Positions 35,583-46,379 of a stretch of 64,000 nt of DNA are shown one piece after another. A program made the translations under genes and the position numbers. How positions within the stretch are numbered: the first letter of the stretch is position 1; every line of letters begins with the position of its first letter. The notes beneath the pieces were generated by a model. That model was not told the DNA's origin, did no database searches, and worked only from the letters and a program-made list of their open reading frames with translations. Source of the DNA: Streptomyces asoensis (lineage in GTDB: Bacteria > Actinomycetota > Actinomycetes > Streptomycetales > Streptomycetaceae); assembly GCF_013085465.1 (NCBI RefSeq), contig NZ_CP049838.1, forward strand, positions 7,192,001 to 7,256,000, written 5' to 3'.

Positions 35583-36569
35583 GTGGACATCGACATGAGT
35601 GCCCTGCGGGGCTTGGTGCGGGAGAAGGAGATCTCCTTCGACCTGCTGGTCGAGGCGATCGAGTCGGCCCTCCTCATCGCCTACCACCGCACCGAGGGAA
35701 GCCGCCGTCACGCGCGCGTGGAGCTCAACCGGGAGACCGGACATGTGACCGTGTGGGCGAAGGAGGACCCCGAGGACCTCGAGGAGGGGCAGGAGCCCCG
35801 CCCGTTCGACGACACCCCGTCCGACTTCGGCCGCATCGCCGCCACCACGGCCAAGCAGGTGATCCTCCAGCGTCTGCGCGACGCCGAGGACGACGCGACG
35901 CTCGGTGAGTACGCGGGCCGTGAGGGCGACATCGTCACCGGTGTGGTCCAGCAGGGCCGCGACCCGAAGAACGTGCTCGTGGACATCGGCAAGCTGGAGG
36001 CCATCCTGCCGGTGCAGGAGCAGGTCCCCGGCGAGACGTACCCGCACGGCATGCGCCTGCGGTCGTACGTCGTCCGGGTGGCGAAGGGTATGCGCGGCCC
36101 GTCCGTGACGCTCTCCCGCACCCACCCCAATCTGGTGAAGAAGCTCTTCGCCCTGGAGGTGCCGGAGATCGCCGACGGTTCGGTCGAGATCGCCGCCATC
36201 GCACGTGAGGCCGGTCATCGTACGAAGATCGCCGTCAGGTCCACCCGTTCGGGTCTGAATGCCAAGGGTGCCTGTATCGGCCCCATGGGCGGCCGGGTGC
36301 GCAACGTGATGGGCGAGCTGAACGGCGAGAAGATCGACATCGTCGACTGGTCGGACGACCCGGCCGAGATGGTGGCGAACGCGCTGTCCCCGGCCCGGGT
36401 CTCCAAGGTCGAGGTCGTCGACCTCGCGGCCCGCTCCGCGCGCGTGACGGTGCCGGACTACCAGCTGTCGCTGGCGATCGGCAAGGAAGGGCAGAACGCC
36501 CGGCTCGCCGCCCGGCTGACCGGCTGGCGCATCGACATCCGTCCGGACATCGAACAGCCCACCGAGTAG
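35583..36569 (+). CDS. nusA: Transcription termination/antitermination factor NusA
   Basis: 328 aa from GTG 35583; an ATG four codons later is an alternative. The N-terminal RNA-polymerase-binding domain ([20 protein letters not shown]) is followed by the S1 domain ([20 protein letters not shown]) and two KH domains ([30 protein letters not shown]). It lacks the C-terminal acidic repeats of the E. coli protein, as in other actinobacteria. It acts on pausing, termination and antitermination. Confidence 0.96.
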   Translation: MDIDMSALRGLVREKEISFDLLVEAIESALLIAYHRTEGSRRHARVELNRETGHVTVWAKEDPEDLEEGQEPRPFDDTPSDFGRIAATTAKQVILQRLRDAEDDATLGEYAGREGDIVTGVVQQGRDPKNVLVDIGKLEAILPVQEQVPGETYPHGMRLRSYVVRVAKGMRGPSVTLSRTHPNLVKKLFALEVPEIADGSVEIAAIAREAGHRTKIAVRSTRSGLNAKGACIGPMGGRVRNVMGELNGEKIDIVDWSDDPAEMVANALSPARVSKVEVVDLAARSARVTVPDYQLSLAIGKEGQNARLAARLTGWRIDIRPDIEQPTE

Positions 36570-36693
36570 CCCGGCGAGCAGCGAAGGAATAGATCTCGGC
36601 CTGCCGGGGCTCAGATCACGACAGATGTAACGCGGCAACTGTTCGAATCCTGACCCAAAGGGGTGAGGTCGCCGCGGGGAGGTAGACTTAACA

Positions 36694-36990
36694 GTGTCTG
36701 GCCGGACGCACGCCGGAGTATGCCCTGAACGCACCTGTGTGGGGTGCCGGGAGCGGGCGGCCAAGACGGAGCTGCTGCGCATCGTGGCGATCAAGGACGC
36801 ATGCGTCCCCGATCCACGCGGTACGCTGCCCGGCCGGGGTGCGTATCTGCATCCCGCCCCGGTCTGTCTCGACCAGGCGGTACGCCGCCGGGCGTTCACG
36901 AGGGCGTTGCGAGCCCCGGGAGCGCTCGACACAAAGGCGTTGCGCCAGTACGTCGAGCAGACGACCGTTGCCGAACAGGCAACACCGTAA
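36694..36990 (+). CDS. rnpM: YlxR/RnpM-family RNA-binding protein
   Basis: 98 aa from GTG 36694 after GGGAGGTAGACTTAACA. The family motif RTCVGCRERAAKTELLRIV and the later GRGAYLHPAPVCLDQAVRRRAF are present. Members sit between nusA and infB and, in Bacillus, modulate RNase P. The tail is not conserved. A 124-bp gap precedes it, with no hairpin I could identify. Confidence 0.93.
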   Translation: MSGRTHAGVCPERTCVGCRERAAKTELLRIVAIKDACVPDPRGTLPGRGAYLHPAPVCLDQAVRRRAFTRALRAPGALDTKALRQYVEQTTVAEQATP

Positions 36991-37137
36991 GAAGGCGTCG
37001 CACGGAACCTCCGTGCGGCTCTGGTACCCCGCGAGTTGGAAGTAGGTCGAGATTGCGATGAGCACTCGATGAGCACGCGATGAGTACGCCCATGAAGTAG
37101 CGACGGTCCGGACACACCCGGACCTAAAAGGAGCGAA

Positions 37138-40100
37138 GTGGCTAAGGTCCGGGTATACGAACTCGCCAAGGAGTTCGGGGTGGAGAGCAAGGCCGTCATG
37201 GCCAAGCTCCAGGAACTCGGTGAATTCGTCCGTTCGGCGTCTTCGACCATCGAAGCGCCCGTTGTCCGCAAACTGACAGACGCCTTCCAGGGCGGCGGCA
37301 AGCCCGCCCCGCGCAAGGCAGCCCCCAGGCCCGGCGCGCCTTCCCCGGCGCAGTCGGCCCGTCCGGGCCCGGCCGCACCGCGGCCGGCCGCCCCCAAGCC
37401 TCCCGCGGCGCAGACGCCCGCGGCTCCGGCGGCCCCCGCCGCCCCGTCGGCTCCGGCCGCCCCGTCGGCCCCCGCGCCGGCGGCTTCCGGCCCGCGTCCG
37501 GGTCCCAAGCCCGCGCCGCGTCCCGCGCCGGCCGCCCCGGAGTTCACCGCTCCGCCGGCCGCTCCGGCTGCTCCGGCCGCCTCGGCCGCTCCGGCCCAGT
37601 CGTCCGGCCCGAGGCCGGCCTCCCAGGGTCCGCGCCCCGGCGCGCCCCGTCCCGGTGGCCGTCCCGCGCCCGGTCAGGGCCAGGAGCGCGGTGACCGTGG
37701 TGACCGCGGTGACCGCGGTCAGGGTCGTCCGGCCGCCGCGCAGGGCCAGCGCCCCGGTGGCGCCGGTGCCCCGCGTCCGGGCGGTGCCCGTCCGTCGGGT
37801 CCGCGTCCGGGCAACAACCCCTTCACGTCCGGCGGCAACGCCGGTATGGCGCGCCCGCAGGCGCCCCGTCCGCAGGGCGCCCCGCGCCCCGGCGGCCCCG
37901 GTGGCGCTCCCGGTGCAGGTCCCCGTCCGCAGGGCCCCGGTGGCCAGGGCGGCGGTCCTCGTCCGCAGTCTCCGGGCGGTGCCCGTCCGTCTCCGGGCGG
38001 CATGCCCCGCCCGCAGGGCGCAGGCCCCGGCGGTCCGCGTCCCGGCGGCGGTCCGCGTCCCAACCCCGGCATGATGCCGCAGCGTCCCGCTGCCGGCCCG
38101 CGTCCCGGCGGCGGCCCCGGCGGCCGCGGTCCGGGCGGTGGCGGCGGTGCGGGTCGTCCCGGCGGCGGCGGTCGTCCCGGTGGCGGCGGCTTCGCAGGTC
38201 GTCCGGCCGGTCCCGGTGGCGGCGCCCGTCCCGGTGGCGGCGGCGGTTTCGCCGGTCGTCCCGGTGGCGGTGGCCCCGGCGGCGGTGGCGGCGGCTTCGG
38301 TGGCGGCGGTGGCCGTCCCGGATTCGGCGGTCGTCCCGGCGGTCCCGGTGGCCGTGGTGGCACGCAGGGCGCCTTCGGTCGTCCCGGCGGTCCCGCGCGT
38401 CGCGGGCGCAAGTCGAAGCGTCAGAGGCGCCAGGAGTACGAGGCCATGCAGGCCCCGTCGGTCGGCGGCGTCATGCTGCCTCGCGGCAACGGACAGTCCG
38501 TCCGTCTGTCGCGCGGTGCCTCGCTCACCGACTTCGCGGAGAAGATCGGCGCCAACCCCGCGTCGCTCGTCGGCGTGATGATGAACCTCGGCGAGATGGT
38601 CACTGCCACGCAGTCCGTCTCCGACGAGACGCTGAAGCTCCTCGCGGACGAGATGAACTTCGTCCTCGAGATCGTCAGCCCCGAGGAGGAGGACCGCGAG
38701 CTGCTCGAGTCCTTCGACATCGAGTTCGGCGAGGACGAGGGTGGCGAGGAGTTCCTCGTCGCGCGTCCGCCGGTCGTGACCGTCATGGGTCACGTCGACC
38801 ACGGTAAGACCCGACTGCTCGACACCATCCGCAAGACGAACGTCATCGCGGGCGAGGCCGGCGGTATCACGCAGCACATCGGTGCGTACCAGGTCGCCAC
38901 CGAGGTCAACGGTGAAGAGCGCAGGATCACCTTCATCGACACCCCGGGTCACGAGGCGTTCACCGCCATGCGTGCCCGTGGTGCCAAGTCGACCGACATC
39001 GCGATCCTCGTGGTGGCGGCCAACGACGGTGTGATGCCCCAGACGATCGAGGCGCTGAACCACGCCAAGGCGGCCGACGTGCCGATCGTGGTCGCGGTCA
39101 ACAAGATCGACGTCGAGGGCGCGGACCCGACCAAGGTGCGCGGTCAGCTCACCGAGTTCGGTCTGGTGGCCGAGGAGTACGGCGGCGACACGATGTTCGT
39201 CGACATCTCCGCCAAGCAGGGCCTCAACATCGAGAGCCTGCTGGAGGCCGTGGTCCTGACCGCGGACGCCTCGCTCGACCTGCGGGCCAACCCGGAGCAG
39301 GACGCGCAGGGCATCGCGATCGAGTCCCACCTCGACCGTGGCCGCGGCGCCGTCGCGACCGTCCTGGTTCAGCGAGGCACCCTGCGGGTCGGCGACACCA
39401 TGGTGGTCGGCGACGCGTACGGCCGTGTCCGCGCGATGCTCGACGACAAGGGCGAGAACGTGGAAGAGGCGGGTCCCTCGACTCCGGTCCTCGTCCTCGG
39501 TCTCACCAACGTCCCGGGCGCCGGCGACAACTTCCTCGTCGTCGACGAGGACCGTACGGCCCGCCAGATCGCCGAGAAGCGTGCCGCTCGTGAGCGGAAC
39601 GCCAACTTCGCCCGCCGGGGTGTCCGGTTCTCCCTGGAGAACCTGGACGAGGCCCTCAAGGCCGGTCTGGTGCAGGAACTCAACCTCATCATCAAGGGCG
39701 ACGCGTCCGGTTCGGTGGAGGCTCTCGAGTCCTCGCTGCTCCAGCTCGACGTCGGCGAAGAGGTCGACATCCGCGTCCTGCACCGCGGCGTGGGTGCGGT
39801 CACCGAGTCGGACATCGACCTGGCGACCGGCTCCGACGCGATCGTCATCGGCTTCAACGTCCGCGCTGCGGGCCGCGCGGCGCAGATGGCGGAGCGCGAG
39901 GGCGTCGACGTCCGGTACTACTCGGTGATCTACCAGGCCATCGAGGAGATCGAGGCGGCCCTGAAGGGCATGCTGAAGCCGGAGTACGAGGAGGTCGAGC
40001 TCGGCACGGCGGAGATCCGCGAGGTCTTCAAGTCGTCCAAGCTGGGCAACATCGCCGGTGTCCTGGTCCGCTCGGGCGAGGTCAAGCGCAACACCAAGGC

Positions 40101-40287
40101 GCGCCTCATCCGCGACGGCAAGGTCATCGCGGAGAGCCTCACCATCTCCGGGCTGCGTCGCTTCAAGGACGACGTCACCGAGATCCGCGAAGGCTTCGAG
40201 GGCGGTATCAACCTCGGAAACTTCAACGACATCAAGATCGACGACGTCATCGCGACGTACGAGATGCGGGAGAAGCCGCGGGTGTAA
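37138..40287 (+). CDS. infB: Translation initiation factor IF-2
   Basis: 1049 aa from GTG 37138 after AAAAGGAGCGAA. The N-terminal IF2N domain ([21 protein letters not shown]) is followed by about 380 residues of Pro/Ala/Arg/Gly-rich low complexity, then a second IF2N-like stretch ([20 protein letters not shown]). The GTPase domain has G1 [13 protein letters not shown]3 DTPGHEAF, and G4 NKID; domains III and IV follow ([37 protein letters not shown]). IF-2 places initiator tRNA on the ribosome. A strong hairpin lies 12 bp after the stop. Confidence 0.97.
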   Translation: MAKVRVYELAKEFGVESKAVMAKLQELGEFVRSASSTIEAPVVRKLTDAFQGGGKPAPRKAAPRPGAPSPAQSARPGPAAPRPAAPKPPAAQTPAAPAAPAAPSAPAAPSAPAPAASGPRPGPKPAPRPAPAAPEFTAPPAAPAAPAASAAPAQSSGPRPASQGPRPGAPRPGGRPAPGQGQERGDRGDRGDRGQGRPAAAQGQRPGGAGAPRPGGARPSGPRPGNNPFTSGGNAGMARPQAPRPQGAPRPGGPGGAPGAGPRPQGPGGQGGGPRPQSPGGARPSPGGMPRPQGAGPGGPRPGGGPRPNPGMMPQRPAAGPRPGGGPGGRGPGGGGGAGRPGGGGRPGGGGFAGRPAGPGGGARPGGGGGFAGRPGGGGPGGGGGGFGGGGGRPGFGGRPGGPGGRGGTQGAFGRPGGPARRGRKSKRQRRQEYEAMQAPSVGGVMLPRGNGQSVRLSRGASLTDFAEKIGANPASLVGVMMNLGEMVTATQSVSDETLKLLADEMNFVLEIVSPEEEDRELLESFDIEFGEDEGGEEFLVARPPVVTVMGHVDHGKTRLLDTIRKTNVIAGEAGGITQHIGAYQVATEVNGEERRITFIDTPGHEAFTAMRARGAKSTDIAILVVAANDGVMPQTIEALNHAKAADVPIVVAVNKIDVEGADPTKVRGQLTEFGLVAEEYGGDTMFVDISAKQGLNIESLLEAVVLTADASLDLRANPEQDAQGIAIESHLDRGRGAVATVLVQRGTLRVGDTMVVGDAYGRVRAMLDDKGENVEEAGPSTPVLVLGLTNVPGAGDNFLVVDEDRTARQIAEKRAARERNANFARRGVRFSLENLDEALKAGLVQELNLIIKGDASGSVEALESSLLQLDVGEEVDIRVLHRGVGAVTESDIDLATGSDAIVIGFNVRAAGRAAQMAEREGVDVRYYSVIYQAIEEIEAALKGMLKPEYEEVELGTAEIREVFKSSKLGNIAGVLVRSGEVKRNTKARLIRDGKVIAESLTISGLRRFKDDVTEIREGFEGGINLGNFNDIKIDDVIATYEMREKPRV

Positions 40288-40299
40288 GCACCCATGGTT

Positions 40300-40340
40300 C
40301 GTACCGGCCGGCGGGGGATCGTTCCCCGCCGGCCGGTACG
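40300..40340 (+). terminator. Long hairpin between infB and ylxP
   Basis: A 17-bp perfect stem, CGTACCGGCCGGCGGGG (40300-40316) with CCCCGCCGGCCGGTACG (40324-40340), encloses a 7-nt loop. No U-tract follows. It may terminate or attenuate the rimP-infB transcript before ylxP-rbfA-truB. Confidence 0.65.
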
Positions 40341-40474
40341 GCGTCCGGCGGACGCATGAGCGAGGTAAAACCCCGTCGAGCCAACGCCAGGATCGTTGTA
40401 CCGTTCTTGATGTCCCTGTCCCATGGACGGGCAGGGCCATCGATCCCGTACCGGCGGGTGAACCGGTTACACAC

Positions 40475-40768
40475 ATGTACGTGGGGACTCTGTCCTTCGA
40501 CCTGCTCCTCGGCGACGTACGGTCGCTGAAGGAGAAGCGCTCCGTCGTCCGTCCGATCGTCGCCGAGCTCCAGCGCAAGTTCGCGGTGAGCGCGGCCGAG
40601 GTGGACGACCAGGACCTCCACCGCAGGACCAAGATCGGTCTCGCCGTGGTCTCCGGTGACGCGGAGCATCTGACCGATGTACTGGACCGGTGCGAACGGC
40701 TGGTCGCCGGCCGCCCCGAAGTGGAGCTGCTGTCGGTCAGACGCCGCTTCCACGGCGAAGACGACTGA
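40475..40768 (+). CDS. DUF503 (YlxP) family protein
   Basis: 97 aa from ATG 40475. The core MYVGTLSFDLLLGDVRSLKEKRSVVRPIV and DDQDLHRRTKIGLAVVSGDAEHL are the DUF503 signature; a ferredoxin-like fold is expected. It lies between infB and rbfA, a conserved position; a role in ribosome biogenesis is suggested by that linkage only. Confidence 0.93.
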   Translation: MYVGTLSFDLLLGDVRSLKEKRSVVRPIVAELQRKFAVSAAEVDDQDLHRRTKIGLAVVSGDAEHLTDVLDRCERLVAGRPEVELLSVRRRFHGEDD

Positions 40769-40812
40769 CCGACCACAGAACGCAAGACGAAGACAGAACG
40801 GGAGACGGACCA

Positions 40813-41262
40813 GTGGCCGACAACGCGCGCGCCAAGAGGCTGGCGGACCTCATCCAGCAGGTGGTGGCGCAGAAGCTTCAGCGCGGGATCAAGGACCCGC
40901 GTCTCGGCTCCCACGTCACCATCACGGACACCCGGGTGACGGGTGACCTCAGGGAGGCGACGGTCTTCTACACGGTGTACGGGGACGACGAGGAGCGGGC
41001 GGCCGCGGCCGCCGGGCTGGAGAGCGCCAAGGGCGTCCTGCGCTCCGAGGTGGGCCGCGCGGCGGGCGTGAAGTTCACGCCGACGCTGGCCTTCGTCGCC
41101 GACGCCCTGCCGGACAACGCCCGCACCATCGACGACCTCCTCGACAAGGCGCGTGCCGCCGACGAGAAGGTCCGAGAGGTGTCCGCGGGCGCCGGGTACG
41201 CCGGCGATGCCGACCCGTACAAGAAGCCCGGTGACGAGGACGAGACGGACGACTCCGCCTGA
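40813..41262 (+). CDS. rbfA: Ribosome-binding factor A
   Basis: 149 aa from GTG 40813 after GGAGACGGACCA. The KH-like core RAKRLADLIQQVVAQKLQRGIKDPRL, RVTGDLREATVFYTVYG and FVADALPDNARTIDDLLDKA is complete. An acidic tail (KKPGDEDETDDSA) follows. RbfA aids late 30S maturation and cold adaptation. Its stop overlaps the truB start. Confidence 0.96.
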   Translation: MADNARAKRLADLIQQVVAQKLQRGIKDPRLGSHVTITDTRVTGDLREATVFYTVYGDDEERAAAAAGLESAKGVLRSEVGRAAGVKFTPTLAFVADALPDNARTIDDLLDKARAADEKVREVSAGAGYAGDADPYKKPGDEDETDDSA

Positions 41263-42167
41263 TGAACGTCAAGCAGACCCCGCCCGACGGCCTTGTCATC
41301 GTCGACAAGCCGTCGGGCTTCACTTCGCACGACGTCGTGGCCAAGATGCGGGGGATCGCCAAGACCCGCCGCGTCGGCCACGCCGGCACGCTCGACCCGA
41401 TGGCGACGGGCGTCCTCGTCCTCGGCATCGAGAGGGCGACAAAACTCCTCGGGCACCTGGCGCTCACCGAGAAGGAGTACCTGGGCACGATCCGGCTGGG
41501 CCAGACGACCCTGACGGACGACGCGGAGGGCGAGATCACGGGGTCCACGGACGCCTCGAAGGTCACCCGGGACGCGATCGACGCGGGCATCGCCAAGCTG
41601 AGCGGCGCCATCATGCAGGTGCCGTCCAAGGTCAGCGCCATCAAGATCAACGGAGTCCGCTCCTACAAGCGGGCCCGCGACGGCGAGGAGTTCGAGATCC
41701 CGGCCCGCCCGGTCACCGTCTCCTCCTTCTCCGTGTACGACGTGCGTGACGCGGTCGCCGAGGACGGCACCCCGGTCCTGGACCTGGTCGTGTCCGTCGT
41801 CTGCTCCTCCGGCACCTACATCCGGGCCCTCGCCCGCGACCTGGGCGCCGACGTCGGCGTCGGCGGCCACCTCACCGCCCTGCGCCGCACCCGCGTCGGC
41901 CCCTACAAGCTGGACTCGGCGAAGACGCTCGACCAGCTCCAGCAGGAGCTGAGCGTGATGCCGATCGCCGAGGCGGCCACCGCCGCGTTCCCCCGCTGGA
42001 ACGTGGACGCCAAGCGGGCCCAGCTGCTCACCAACGGCGTACGCCTGGAGATGCCCGACGCGTACGTCGGCGCGGGCGCCGTGGCCGTCTTCGACCCCGA
42101 GGGCCGGTTCCTGGCCCTGGTCGAGGAGCAGAAGGGCAAGGCGAAGAGCCTGGCCGTGTTCGGCTGA
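41262..42167 (+). CDS. truB: tRNA pseudouridine(55) synthase
   Basis: 301 aa from ATG overlapping the rbfA stop. PDGLVIVDKPSGFTSHDVVAKM and the catalytic block RVGHAGTLDPMATGVLVLG (Asp) are diagnostic, with IKINGVRSYKRARDGEEFEIP and SVVCSSGTYIRALARDLG following. It makes pseudouridine 55 in the T-loop of tRNAs. A hairpin ends the transcript. Confidence 0.97.
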   Translation: MNVKQTPPDGLVIVDKPSGFTSHDVVAKMRGIAKTRRVGHAGTLDPMATGVLVLGIERATKLLGHLALTEKEYLGTIRLGQTTLTDDAEGEITGSTDASKVTRDAIDAGIAKLSGAIMQVPSKVSAIKINGVRSYKRARDGEEFEIPARPVTVSSFSVYDVRDAVAEDGTPVLDLVVSVVCSSGTYIRALARDLGADVGVGGHLTALRRTRVGPYKLDSAKTLDQLQQELSVMPIAEAATAAFPRWNVDAKRAQLLTNGVRLEMPDAYVGAGAVAVFDPEGRFLALVEEQKGKAKSLAVFG

Positions 42168-42191
42168 GGCTCGAGACGCGTCGCGTCGTGC

Positions 42192-42237
42192 CCGTGGAGC
42201 GGCGAACACGGGGTTGTGCTGCGCCGCCGCTCCACGG
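42192..42237 (+). terminator. Hairpin after truB
   Basis: CCGTGGAGCGGCG (42192-42204) and CGCCGCTCCACGG (42225-42237) form a perfect 13-bp stem with a 20-nt loop, 24 bp beyond the stop; T-free C-rich sequence follows. The remaining spacer to 42423 has no gene and probably carries the promoter of the next gene (TAGGGT near 42261 is a candidate -10). Confidence 0.65.
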
Positions 42238-42423
42238 TCCCCCCCTCGGTTCCCCCACCCCTAGGGTGTATCCAGAGGCTCCCGTTCATTCACCCGTCCG
42301 GGCAGGCGCTCGGAGTGAACCGAGGGAGTGCAGGGGGGCGCGTTCGCTCCGTGAGCTGTCCCGCTGATCATCCCGCCCCTACCGTCGGACACAGGGCACG
42401 CGGGCGCGGCGGGAGGTACGACG

Positions 42424-45400
42424 ATGGCGGGACGAGGCCCGCGGACACCGCGGCACGACTCTCTGCGACGCACGACCGGGAACCGCCCGGCGGATCCCCC
42501 GGGCCCCTTGGATCCCATGGCTCCCATGGCTCCCCCGGATACCTCGGATGTCCCGGCTCCCCGGGACGCGGCCTTCGCCTCGGACTTCGCCGCTGACGCC
42601 GATGCCTCGCTCGTCCGGATCCGCGACCTCGCCGGCCGGCCGCGCGGCACCGGGTTCGTCGCCGACCACCACGGCACGGTCGTCACCAGCCATGAGGCGG
42701 TCGACGGCCTGCCCCGGCTCGTCCTGTACGGCGTCGGCGACCGCAGCTGCGTGGTGACCGACGACGCGGTCACCCCCCTCCCGGAACTCGACCTGGCCCT
42801 TGTCCGCACCGAGGGCCTCGGCGGGGTCCCGCTCCCGATGACCGTGCGGGACGGCGTCGAGACCGGCCGGTACGTCCGGCTGGCCGCCGGCTGCTGGCGC
42901 GAGGCGCGGGTGCTGGCCGAGACGTCCGTGACGTACACGGCGACGGACCGCTTCCACCTCCTCGACGACGCTCTGGAGCTGGCGATCGGCACGGCGGGCC
43001 GGGACGCGCTGCGGCTCGGCGGTGGCGCGGCCGGGGGACCGGTCCTCGACGCCGAGACCGGCGCGGTCGTCGCCGTCCTCGGCACCGCCCTCCAGTCCGG
43101 CCACCGCGACGTCGGCTTCGCGGTGCCGCTGCGCCCCCGGATCCCGACGACCGACGGCATTCCGACGATCGACGGCAGCCTGCTGACCGACGACGTGCCG
43201 ACGGCCGACGACAACCCTGTGGGCCTGCCGCCGAGCGACCACGTGAGCGACGGCGAGGCGATGACGGCGCCGCCCGCGGGAGTGGGTGAGGCGATTGCGG
43301 GTGCCGACGCCACTCGCGGTGGCGGTGGCGGTTCTGCGGGGACGGGGGCCGGGTCGTGGGTGGCCGCGGCCGGGGCCGGGGCGGGGAGTGCGTCCGATGG
43401 CCCGCTGGCCGAACTGCTCGCCCGTAACGCGGCCACCGTGCCCGCCTACGGCGCCGACCTCAACCTGGCCGGTCTCCTCGAACTCACCGCCACGTCGGTC
43501 GGTTCGGACGGCCCGCCCGGAGCGCTGTCCGGCCCCCTCGGCCGTACCGCGACCGACTCCTTCGCAGCCTCGGCCGATCCGATCGAACGCGCCGTCCCGG
43601 CAAGGGAGTTCGCCGCCTTCGTGACGAGCCCGGCGGCCGTCCTCGGCCTCGTCGGCGCACCGGGCAGCGGTCGTACGACGGAACTCGCCGCCCTCGCCGC
43701 GCGCCGCGACCGGGGCGCACGGCCGGCCCCCACCCTGTGGCTGCGCGGCGCCGATCTGAAGGCCGGGGACGACTCCCTCGCCGACGCGGCCCGCCGCGCG
43801 CTGAGCGGCGCGGCACGCATCGTGGCGGCCTCGGGTTCGGCCTCGGCAGCGGGTTCGGCAGCGGTTCCGGGGCGGGGGCCGGGGGCCGATTTGTTCGGGT
43901 CGTCCAGCCCCGGCGGCCTCGGTGATGTCACCCCCGAGCGGCTCGCCCACCTCGCCCGGGCCGTCGGACGCCCCCTGCTGCTGCTTCTCGACGGGCCCGA
44001 GGAGATGCCCCCGGTCCTCGCGCACCGGCTCGCCGAGTGGACCGAGGGCACGGCCGAATGGTTGCGGGAGACGGGCACGCGGCTGGTGGTGGCGTGTCGG
44101 GGGGAGTACTGGGAACGCGCCGGCGCGGAGTTCCCGCCGGAGCTGCTGTACGGGGCCACGGTGGCCGGGGACCCGCTCCCGCCGTGCGTCCGCCTCGGTG
44201 ATCTCACCGCCGACGAGGCGCGCGAGGCCCGCGTCCGCTACTCCGTACCCGAGGGCGCGCTCGCCGCCCCCGACGACCGGCACCCGCTCACCCTCCGTCT
44301 CCTCTCCGAGGTGCGTGCGGCCCTCCCCGGCCCGCAGGGCCCGGCGCCCGTCGACCGCGACGACGTCCTGTCCGCGTACCTCGACCTGATGTGCCTGCGC
44401 GTCGCGGTGCGCCTCGCCGCCGAGAACGGGCTGCGCGGCACCGCCGTACGCCGTCTCGCGGCGAAGGTCTCCGGCCAGCTGCATGAAGCCGCCCGCCGCA
44501 GTCTCGGGCCCGGCCAGGGCGAACTGGACCGGGCGTCGTTCGAGGCGGTGTTCCCCTGGGGCCAGGCGCCGGCCCGCCTCGGCGGCGGTGCCGGCTGGGC
44601 GTCCGCCGTCCTCACCGAGGGCCTCCTGGTGCCCGCGGGCCGCGGCTACCGCTTCGCCCACGAGGAACTCGCCGACTGGATCCAGGGCATCCACCTCGAC
44701 CTGGACGAGGCCCTGCGCGCCCTGTTCCACCGCCGTCGCGCGCCCGACGGGGGACATCCGCTGCCCGTCCCGCACCACCGGGTCGGTCCCGTCGTCCAGG
44801 CTCTGCTGCTCCTCGCCCGCCAGCAGGGCCCGCACCGACTCGCGCTACGGCTGCGGGAGTTGGTCCACGCCCTGGATGCCGACCCGGACTCGTGGTGGGC
44901 CGCCCGGCTGCTCACCGAGACCCTGCTGCGCGTCCCGGACGCGACGCCGTACACGGGCGTCCTGCGCCTGCTGGCGGACCTGATCGGCGCGGGGGCCCAG
45001 ACGCACGGCCGGTTCGTGGACTTCGGCCCCGCGTTCTGGACCGGGCTCGCCCTCCCCGCCGACGCCCGACTCGACCTGCTGCGCCGTCTGGTCCTCGCCG
45101 ACTGCGCCCCGCACGACGCGGACGCGCCCCGCTACCTCGACGCCGTCGCCCGGCTCCTCGCCGCCGACCCCGCCGCCGTACAGCCGTGCCTCACCCACTG
45201 GTTCGACGACGAGCGGCCGCTGCCCGCGACCCCGCACGCCACCGTGGCGACGGCGGCGCAGGCGCTGCTGCACACCCATCGGCACCGGGCGCTGGACGAC
45301 CTCACGGAGGCTCTCGTCGACTGCGCGCACCCCCGCGCCGACGAGCTGCTCGCCGTACTGGCGGAGGAGGAGCCGTCCGCGCTGTGCCGGGCCGTCGACC

Positions 45401-46332
45401 GCTGGGCGCACGACGAGCGGCAGGCCCGGTGGGTCGCGGCGATGACGTACGGACTGCGCGTCGCCCCGCACATCCGGACGGAGGCCGACCACCGGCTGCT
45501 GCGCTACGCGGCCCTCGTCCTGCTGGCCCGCCCCGCCGACCGCGCCCCGCACGGTGGCGCGCTCGCCCTCCTCGTCCGGGACCCTGAGACCCGCTCCCGG
45601 TACCTCCCGCAGGCGCTGGAGCGGTTCACGGCGGGGGACCCGCAGCTGCCGCCGAGCGCACTGCTCGCCGCCCTGGGGACCCACCCCGAGCCGGTCCTGG
45701 ACGCCTTCCGGTCCCGTCTGTGCGGCCCCGACCGCGCGGACACCGGCAGCGTCCTGCGCGCCCTCGCCGACGTCACCACGCCCGCCCTGGCCCAGCGGGC
45801 CGCCGCTCTCGTCCGGGAGGTGGTCGAGCGGCGACCGGAGGCCGCCGGGCATGTGGCCGCGTACGTCGACCGGCGCCTCGACCACGACCCTGCCGCCCGG
45901 GCCGTCCTCCTGCCGCTGGTCACGGGACTGCTGGAGGACGGCGGGCCCGAGCAGGTGCGGGCCGCGCTGGCGGGCGTACTGGCCGCCCCCGGTGCCCCGG
46001 AGTCCCGTCCCCTGCGTGACGAACTGCTGGAGCACCTCCTCACCCGCGAACGCGCTCCGGAGGTCCTGGACGCCGTACTGCACGGTGCCGCCGGGCGTGG
46101 CGGCGAGGACCTGCGGGCTCTCGTCCACCGCACCGGCCTCCTCCTGGTCCGCACCCCCGACGGCGCGACCCGCTTCGACCGCGGTCTGGTCGAGTTGGCC
46201 CGGCACGTCCCGGGCTTCGCCGCGCGGGTGGTGGACTGGCTCACGGACGCGCCGGGGGAGTGGGCTGCTGTGGTCGGCCCCAGCGCCCGCCGGACGATCG
46301 AGAACCTGGCGGGGGTGCGGGTGCCCGCGTGA
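42424..46332 (+). CDS. Large pseudo-trypsin / STAND-like ATPase protein
   Basis: 1302 aa, start after GGGAGGTACGACG. Residues 60-240 have a trypsin-like fold: His90 (TSHEAVD) and Asp123 (LDLALVR) are kept, but the Ser of GxSGGP is Ala203 (GAAGGPV), so the protease should be inactive. A P-loop follows at 411-418 (GAPGSGRT), with Arg in place of the usual Walker A Lys, then a Walker-B-like LLLLLDGPEEMP and ACRGEYWERAG sensor region. The C-terminal 600 residues are helical and Arg/Ala/Leu-rich, probably HEAT/TPR-like repeats. No signal peptide. Between truB and ribF, where Streptomyces genomes carry such a gene. Function unknown. Confidence 0.82.
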   Translation: MAGRGPRTPRHDSLRRTTGNRPADPPGPLDPMAPMAPPDTSDVPAPRDAAFASDFAADADASLVRIRDLAGRPRGTGFVADHHGTVVTSHEAVDGLPRLVLYGVGDRSCVVTDDAVTPLPELDLALVRTEGLGGVPLPMTVRDGVETGRYVRLAAGCWREARVLAETSVTYTATDRFHLLDDALELAIGTAGRDALRLGGGAAGGPVLDAETGAVVAVLGTALQSGHRDVGFAVPLRPRIPTTDGIPTIDGSLLTDDVPTADDNPVGLPPSDHVSDGEAMTAPPAGVGEAIAGADATRGGGGGSAGTGAGSWVAAAGAGAGSASDGPLAELLARNAATVPAYGADLNLAGLLELTATSVGSDGPPGALSGPLGRTATDSFAASADPIERAVPAREFAAFVTSPAAVLGLVGAPGSGRTTELAALAARRDRGARPAPTLWLRGADLKAGDDSLADAARRALSGAARIVAASGSASAAGSAAVPGRGPGADLFGSSSPGGLGDVTPERLAHLARAVGRPLLLLLDGPEEMPPVLAHRLAEWTEGTAEWLRETGTRLVVACRGEYWERAGAEFPPELLYGATVAGDPLPPCVRLGDLTADEAREARVRYSVPEGALAAPDDRHPLTLRLLSEVRAALPGPQGPAPVDRDDVLSAYLDLMCLRVAVRLAAENGLRGTAVRRLAAKVSGQLHEAARRSLGPGQGELDRASFEAVFPWGQAPARLGGGAGWASAVLTEGLLVPAGRGYRFAHEELADWIQGIHLDLDEALRALFHRRRAPDGGHPLPVPHHRVGPVVQALLLLARQQGPHRLALRLRELVHALDADPDSWWAARLLTETLLRVPDATPYTGVLRLLADLIGAGAQTHGRFVDFGPAFWTGLALPADARLDLLRRLVLADCAPHDADAPRYLDAVARLLAADPAAVQPCLTHWFDDERPLPATPHATVATAAQALLHTHRHRALDDLTEALVDCAHPRADELLAVLAEEEPSALCRAVDRWAHDERQARWVAAMTYGLRVAPHIRTEADHRLLRYAALVLLARPADRAPHGGALALLVRDPETRSRYLPQALERFTAGDPQLPPSALLAALGTHPEPVLDAFRSRLCGPDRADTGSVLRALADVTTPALAQRAAALVREVVERRPEAAGHVAAYVDRRLDHDPAARAVLLPLVTGLLEDGGPEQVRAALAGVLAAPGAPESRPLRDELLEHLLTRERAPEVLDAVLHGAAGRGGEDLRALVHRTGLLLVRTPDGATRFDRGLVELARHVPGFAARVVDWLTDAPGEWAAVVGPSARRTIENLAGVRVPA

Positions 46333-46355
46333 CGCGTCGGCCGTGTGACGCGTCG

Positions 46356-46379
46356 CCCACGTGGCCCGACTCACGTGGG
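46356..46379. promoter_or_regulatory. Inverted repeat upstream of ribF
   Basis: CCCACGTG and CACGTGGG are perfect arms around an 8-nt spacer, in the 157-bp gap between the large ATPase gene and ribF. A direct repeat TGACGCGTCG precedes it. It may be a terminator or an operator; there is no FMN-riboswitch-like conserved sequence here that I recognise. Confidence 0.45.

Noticed and set aside
36688..40914. A 1408-codon open frame on the minus strand opposite infB
   Set aside because: Shadow of the G+C-rich infB gene; long Thr/Ala/Gly runs arise from third-position bias and no family motif appears.
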